A stretch of 64,000 nt of DNA from Lineus longissimus (lineage: Eukaryota; Nemertea; Pilidiophora; Heteronemertea; Lineidae). The first letter of the stretch is position 1; the number at the start of each line of letters is the position of its first letter. The notes under the pieces are model-generated. The model saw only the letters and a list, made by a program, of their open reading frames with translations. It did no database searches and had not been told where the DNA came from. The stretch lies in NCBI RefSeq assembly GCF_910592395.1, contig NC_088309.1:21020599-21084598 (forward strand), written 5' to 3'. A program made the translations under genes and the position numbers. Below are positions 59,301-64,000 of this stretch, one piece after another.

Positions 59301-60350
59301 CTTAACCAGTAAAGTTATGAACTTGAAACTTGGTGCAAATAACCCCCTACATCAGATAACCTTTGATGCCGAATTTTGGCCTGATCTGATTCTTTATTCG
59401 GCCACCAGGGGGCCATAATGGAAAAAGGAAGAAGTGCAATATCTTGCTTATTTGAGTGAATTGTTTTCGATAAAATTTTTATGTCAGGGACTTCTAGCAA
59501 GGATACACCACATGTCCTACGATTTTTGGATTTGACCTCCTTTTCTAGGTCACAGAGGTCAAATGGCGTAAATTGGCCATTAGAGTGTAACTATGGCACG
59601 TTTCTTAACTGCTGAAGCTATGAACTTGAAAGTTGGTACATGTAACCCCCTACATCAGATAATCTCTGACACCGAATTTTGGCCTGATCTGATTCTTGAT
59701 TTTGCCACCAGGGGGTCAAAACTGAAAAAGTAGGACGTGCAATATCTCGCTTATTAATGACTTTTTTTCAATGAATTTTTTATTGCAGGGACTCTTAGCA
59801 ATCACACGATATTGATCTTGTTGATGTCATAGACAATTATTGGTTGGATCATAAACTTATATATACTGCCCTGTCTTATTACTTGACATCAATACACATC
59901 TAAAAAAAGTCTTCATGCCTGATTGTGTTCACCGTGTTCACCATATTCACCTCTAAACTAAGCATGATCCTGCCTACTAAAAGATGTATACGGTGAGCAC
60001 AATGGCCCCTGGCCGTTTCATTTTGTAGAATTGAATCCTGATCAAACCAAGAATTACTCTATGGAAGCATGTCAGTATTGACTGGCTGGCCTGTTGTCAT
60101 TAATTACTAGTACTTAGTATACGTAATACCACCAGATTATGCTTAAAGTATAGCAACCTTCATTTTTGCATGATTTTCATTTCATTTAGGACTACATCTA
60201 TTTTCAGATGAAGGCATTGATGAGGAGGCATTTTGTATGTTGGACGATGAAATAATAAAGGAGCTGATTCCAAAAATTGGTACCAGAATGAAGTTTGCAA
60301 GGAAGTACCGCAATCTACTACTATGTAATAGTCATGATAGTAGTCTTGGG
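56381..60350 (+). CDS. SAM-domain protein, two exons identified
   Basis: Exons are 56381-56441 (phase 1 exit, donor GTAAGA) and 60190-60350 (acceptor TTTCATTTAG, phase 0 exit, donor GTAAGG). Together they encode 74 residues forming nearly a whole sterile alpha motif: VEETLASWGMGELVKVFKG, then DEGIDEEAFCMLDDEIIKEL, then GTRMKFARKYRNLL. SAM domains mediate oligomerisation or protein docking. The ATG is 312 bp inside the left transposon terminus. A phase-0 acceptor at 60474 would join it to the zinc-finger ORF, giving a SAM plus C2H2 protein of about 316 aa but without the first CxxC pair. The two may instead be separate genes. The 3.7-kb intron holds the 302-bp array. Confidence 0.65.
57270..57318. 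repeat. Two overlapping perfect palindromes
   Basis: 57270-57293 is a perfect 24-bp palindrome centred on CATATG. 57287-57318 is a perfect 32-bp palindrome centred on GCATGC. They overlap by 7 bp. Confidence 0.95.
58327..58365. repeat. (GTCCGTC)n microsatellite
   Basis: About five 7-bp units just upstream of the 302-bp array. Confidence 0.9.
58384..59810. repeat. 302-bp tandem array with CTCF-like and DR3-like motifs, five copies
   Basis: TGGCACGTTTCTTAAC starts at 58385, 58687, 58989, 59291 and 59594. CCACCAGGGGGC, a full match to the CTCF core CCASYAGRKGGC, is at 58496-58507, 58798-58809 and 59402-59413, with one-mismatch versions at 59100-59111 and 59705-59716. AGGTCAcagAGGTCA, a perfect direct repeat with 3-bp spacing, is at 58941-58955, 59243-59257 and 59547-59561, with AGTTCA in the first half at 58639-58653. 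The array lies in the intron of the SAM gene. Binding is inferred from motif only. Confidence 0.9.
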
Positions 60351-60438
60351 GTAAGGATCTGATTTGATTATAGAAAATCATACTCGGAAAGTGTGGAATT
60401 GCTTTGAAAAGTGATTCTTTGTGTTGTAATCGTCAAGT

Positions 60439-61203
60439 ATGGACCTACCTTTAACTTGTTTCGTTTGTTCACAGAATGTGACAGGAGGATTAAAAACATT
60501 ATTTATCCACCTGCGGATGTCGCATGCACTAACCTATGCTGGTAAGTATTTTTTGTGTGCGCAAAATGGATGCCAGAGAACATTTAGTGGTGTTTGGCCA
60601 TATAAAAGACATATTGCGACGCACATTGTGAATGAGGACAGAGGTAATGGATCCCAAGATGACTGCACTGGTAATGCAAATGTTGAAGCACGTGATGACA
60701 TGGTCATGGATGATGTCATGGACGTAGATGATGAAGTGGGGACACATGAAACAGTTCCAAATGCAAATGAAACCATTCTAGAGCAACTTGACCTGTTTGC
60801 CATATCATCAAAATTTATAAGTAGACTGAGAGCAAAGCCTAATGTTCCCGCTGCAGCTCTCCAAACTGTTCTTGAGTGCACAACAGAGATGTTCTCTGAA
60901 ATTCTTGAGTCACTGCTGGAACGTACCAAGAAACTTATCCATGATCTCGGTGGTGATGAAAATAAGAATGAGGAAGTGGCGGACCTCTGCCGGGATTTTA
61001 CCGACTGCTTTCATCCATTTGCTGGATTGGAAACCAACTGGCTGCAGGTCAAGTATTTTTTAAATGCAGGCACATACATACCTCCAGTAAGCATTCCGCT
61101 AGGTACATCTTTTGACCCACAACCTCATAAAAAGACTGGCATTGTGCATCAGAAGCAGAAATTGGACACATTCGAGTATGTCCCCATCGCTGGCTCTTGG
61201 TGA
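60439..61203 (+). CDS. C2H2 zinc-finger protein of transposon-associated type (254 aa)
   Basis: The ATG is in fair context (CAAGTATGG). Finger 1 is CFVC..FIHLRMSH (C-x2-C-x13-H-x4-H). Finger 2 is CAQNGC..YKRHIATH. An acidic linker (DDMVMDDVMDVDDEVG) and a helical region follow, then a C-terminal block with LETNWLQVKYFLNAGTYI, PVSIPLGTSFDP and TFEYVPI. From memory, similar blocks occur in abundant uncharacterised C2H2 proteins of fish, cnidarians and molluscs thought to be repeat-borne. Related full-length proteins seem to continue beyond the TFEYVPI block, so this copy may be truncated; downstream the frame +1 reads ALGDRTSPTQAFLIIEVNAL and is itself tandemly duplicated. Function is unknown; DNA binding is expected. 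Confidence 0.7.
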   Translation: MDLPLTCFVCSQNVTGGLKTLFIHLRMSHALTYAGKYFLCAQNGCQRTFSGVWPYKRHIATHIVNEDRGNGSQDDCTGNANVEARDDMVMDDVMDVDDEVGTHETVPNANETILEQLDLFAISSKFISRLRAKPNVPAAALQTVLECTTEMFSEILESLLERTKKLIHDLGGDENKNEEVADLCRDFTDCFHPFAGLETNWLQVKYFLNAGTYIPPVSIPLGTSFDPQPHKKTGIVHQKQKLDTFEYVPIAGSW

Positions 61204-61545
61204 TAGAACCTCTCCAACTCAGGCATTTCTTATCATTGAGGTGAACGCTTTAGAATATCCGACACTGCTGAAAGCCATGGAGGCCTGTTTTAGGCTTTGT
61301 ATGTTCTTGACATAGAATATCCTACTGACTGCCTTATTGTGTGACATTCTCATGAGTGTAACTGTTCAGCCTTAATGTTGGCTCTTGGTGATAGAACCTC
61401 TCCAACTCAGGCATTTCTTATCATTGAGGTGAACGCTTTAGAATATCCGACACTGCTGAAGGCCATTGAGGCCTGTTTTTTAGGCTTTGTATGTTCCTGA
61501 CTTAGAATATCCTACTGGTTGCATTATTGTGTTGCAATTCATTGA
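61191..61545. repeat. 188-bp tandem duplication at the end of the C2H2 gene
   Basis: TGGCTCTTGGTGATAGAACC starts at 61191 and 61379. The first copy contains the C2H2 stop codon. Copies are nearly identical over about 145 bp. Confidence 0.9.
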
Positions 61546-61573
61546 GGACTTTGGTGATCTCTGATGAATTTCT

Positions 61574-62275
61574 GTTGTAAATACATGTAGATGTTAATCA
61601 GACTAAATCTGCTAGAGTATAAAGAGGAAGATCCTTTGATATTTGCAAAGGTCTGGGCATTTATAGTGTGAGGATACATGTATCTTGGGATTACTGTATA
61701 GGGGCAATGTATCAAGGGGTTATTCTCCTGAAACAGTTTTACTGTTTTCAAATTGAATGAATGTGAGTAATGAATTGTTAACTTAATTGATAGATTTCTG
61801 CTTAGATGCAATTTGAATGTCATGAATTGAAAACTATAGTTAATGATAAATTTATGTTGCAAATACATGTAGATGTAATCAGACTAAATCTGCTGATTTC
61901 TACTTTAGATTCAATTTGAATGTATGAATTGAAAACTATAGTTAGTGATAAATTTCTGTTGTAAATACATGTAGATGTTAATCAGACTAAATCTGCTAGA
62001 GTATAAAGAGGAAGATCCTATGATATTTGCAAAGGTCTGGCCATTTATAGTGTGAGGATATCTTGGGATTACTGTATAGGGGGCAATGTATCAAGGGGTT
62101 ATTGTCCTGAAAACGTTTTACTGCTTTCAAATTGAATGAATGTGAAATGAATTGTTAACTTAATTGTCATTGATAGATTTCTACTTTAAATGCCAGTGAC
62201 AAATTTGAATGTAATGAGTTGAAAACTATAGTTAATGATAAATTTCTGTTGTAAATACATGTAGATGTAATCAGA
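61574..62275. repeat. 384-bp tandem duplication
   Basis: GTTGTAAATACATGTAGATG starts at 61574, 61958 and, partially, about 62250, and copies share ATAAAGAGGAAGATCCT. Non-coding. Confidence 0.9.
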
Positions 62276-62551
62276 CTAAATGCGTTTAGTGTTTGTTTTT
62301 CATTAAAAGGTAATTCTTTTAGTGACAACATGGTTGTGTACCCTAGCTTAAAGAGGATAACGCCGTACAATAAGTCTTGATCTCTTTGAGAATTAGTTGT
62401 AGGACGCTATCTCCTGTAAGAACTACAACCCAATGATGGGATCTGTGACCCTGGCAATATGTAGCAAATGCACTTTCAAAAGGCTCTTTGGACATTAGTT
62501 CTATCACTTATTGTTCTCACACTGTCCAAAATACTGGTTATTTTGGACCTC

Positions 62552-62657
62552 TCATAATGAGGAAATCCGGGCCTCCTTGCTGCCGATCTCAAGTAGACGA
62601 ACAGGTGTCGGCTTGAGAGAAACAGTAGCAGTTACAGCCCGGATTTCCTCATTATGA
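62552..62657. repeat. Hairpin with perfect 21-bp arms
   Basis: 62552-62572 and 62637-62657 are exact inverses (TAATGAGGAAATCCGGGC core). A nested TCTCAAG/CTTGAGA pair lies inside. Confidence 0.9.
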
Positions 62658-62928
62658 CCCTAACTAGCCCATCCGCCAAAAAGGGAGCCACAAGTACATA
62701 ATAGTTAATGTGGATGGATAAAGTAGTAAGGATCACTATCAAAATGGTTAAAATTGAAACTATAAAATGGTTAAAAATCAACTACTTATGGTAGTTATTT
62801 TATTAACTATTTTGAAATAGTTAAACTAACCACTTATCAGTCGGTGCAATACTAAGCCCCAAAGTAGTTACCATTTAACTATTAATAGTTAGTTTTCACC
62901 ATTTAATTTTTGGAGTGTGCGGTTTATG

Positions 62929-63021
62929 CCTGTTTCGCCTATTCCTGTTTCGCCTATTCCTGTTTCGCCTACAAAATTCCTGTTTCGCCTATTCCTGTTT
63001 CGCCTATTCCTGTTTCGCCTA
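62929..63021. repeat. 15-bp minisatellite, forward (six copies)
   Basis: CCTGTTTCGCCTATT repeats from 62929, interrupted once by ACAAAATT. It begins 12 bp after the transposon end at 62917. Confidence 0.95.
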
Positions 63022-63749
63022 CTTTCCAGTACCCCTACAATAAATCGACTCTCCCAGGGGGAACCTTAGGGATGCATGTCCATTTTATGGCCGGGAAAAC
63101 GTGAGGGGACAATTGGATGATGTTAACGATGTGATGACAATTTGACTAATCAAATGCCATCAACTTTGTTAACAAACCATGCCATGACCGTTTTGAAAGA
63201 GTCACCTTGAAAGCGGGGACAGTCCGGGACTTATTTGACCATATGACCATACTGACACACAGTAAAAACTAATAGATTAAGTAGAGTAAAGCAGTCGCTT
63301 ATTTTATAAAAACAGGAATTCATGACTTTTTGATAAAAATACATAATACTGTACATTCTCATAATTATTTGATCAAAATCAGCTGTAAAACCCATGTCAT
63401 AGTAAAGAACAATGCAGCTATAGGTATTCTTTCTATTACGAAGCCAGTTACTGACTAAGACAAAAGAAAGAGAATCCACAATATAAAATGCAGGCCTAAG
63501 AAACCTTTCTCAAATCTGATGAAAGGGTAAAATTTTTTTACTATTTTATTTCTTGCCTTTTAAAATAAGCTAAAACATAAGCCGATGTAAGCTATGTATA
63601 ATTTTCCAAAGTTATTCCTAATAATACTGAAATAATTAACATGTCGCTAAATCCATTATTTCAGACTTTATTCTTAATGATAGCCTTTAACACTATAGTA
63701 AGGGACGATTCATATTCCTACGTCTGTGGGGAGGTTAGCAATACATTTG
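63022..63749. other. Spacer between inverted minisatellites
   Basis: 728 bp of mostly AT-rich sequence with no supported gene. Confidence 0.5.
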
Positions 63750-63829
63750 AATAGGCGAAACAGGAATAGGCGAAACAGGAATAGGCGGAACAGGAATAGG
63801 CGGAACAGGAATAGGCGAAACAGGAATAC
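63750..63829. repeat. 15-bp minisatellite, inverted (five copies)
   Basis: AGGCGAAACAGGAAT units, some with GGCGGAAC. It is the exact inverse of the unit at 62929-63021. Confidence 0.95.
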
Positions 63830-64000
63830 ACCCTTACTGCTCTTGCTATTTTATAGCAAGACTAACGCTAAAGATTTGTCCCCCCACCCTTCCCCGCTAA
63901 CTGGTGTTTGTATTTGATAAATCCATCGCGATTGTGTCAAACCTTGGATTTGAGATGACCTTGACCTTCACGTGAGGAAGTCGCTTCCAACACCCACCCC

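Larger units (their letters stand above)
56069..62917. mobile_element. Putative CACTA-like DNA transposon, 6.85 kb, carrying genes
   Basis: The left end reads CACTCCAAAAATTAAAT and the right end is its exact inverse over those 17 bp, with further imperfect matching. The dinucleotide TG lies directly outside both ends (56067-56068 and 62918-62919), as expected for a 2-bp target duplication. Both subterminal zones are rich in GTAGTTAA/TTAACTAC-type motifs. Inside are a SAM-domain gene, a C2H2 gene and several tandem arrays. No transposase with a catalytic triad was recognised. Two independent smaller elements at the ends are a less likely alternative, since no matching partner termini are seen nearby. 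Confidence 0.55.

Noticed and set aside
1-64000. CRISPR arrays, operons, rRNA genes, viral genes
   Set aside because: The tandem repeats lack unique spacers of constant length and the genome is eukaryotic; no rRNA or viral protein signature was seen.

Overview
This is eukaryotic DNA, almost certainly from a marine invertebrate. Genes are split by GT-AG introns, several families of small inverted-repeat elements are present, TACATGTA and TAGGCCTA motifs are abundant, and the genes include an invertebrate-type class A GPCR pair and a cactus-type IkB. A lophotrochozoan (mollusc, brachiopod, annelid) or another non-vertebrate bilaterian fits. This is inference; the species cannot be named from the sequence. 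Most multi-exon genes described here were assembled by hand by matching splice sites and reading phase.

Layout. 1-2640: a HindIII-type 42-bp satellite. 2683-2747 (+): the last exon of a cysteine-bearing secreted peptide gene whose other exons lie in or beyond the satellite. 6104-8112 (-): a three-exon class A GPCR with a tandemly triplicated exon end. 8948-13687 (+): a six-exon LRRC14/PRAME-family leucine-rich-repeat gene whose poly(A) signal comes from an inserted MITE. 16690-20649 and 23610-27159 (+): two tandem paralogous GPCR genes, each with a conserved promoter, a 5'UTR exon and one large coding exon. 28191-30430 (-): a five-exon gene for a small secreted peptide precursor, a paralogue of the exon at 2683. 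31714-32836 (+): an intronless atypical Ras-like GTPase with a TATA box. 35021-35773: a 251-bp tandem triplication. 36.5-39.7 kb: two candidate alternative first exons. 47175-50674 (+): an IkB (cactus) gene with DSG degrons, six ankyrin repeats and a consensus kB site upstream. 50.7-53.1 kb: MITEs, a long hairpin, a 174-bp tandem array and a nested foldback element. 56069-62917: a putative 6.85-kb CACTA-like element with CACTCC termini and a TG target duplication. It carries a SAM-domain gene, a C2H2 zinc-finger gene and a 302-bp array rich in CTCF-like and DR3 nuclear-receptor-like motifs. 62929-63829: two inverted 15-bp minisatellites.

Functionally the window holds membrane receptors, small secreted peptides, a Ras-like switch and the NF-kB inhibitor. 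They are not an operon and no shared pathway can be claimed. The most novel items are the peptide family (motif C-I-[FY]-V-G-x2-W-x2-C, then a C-terminal Cys) and the gene-carrying CACTA-like element. About two thirds of the window is intron, intergenic DNA or repeats.
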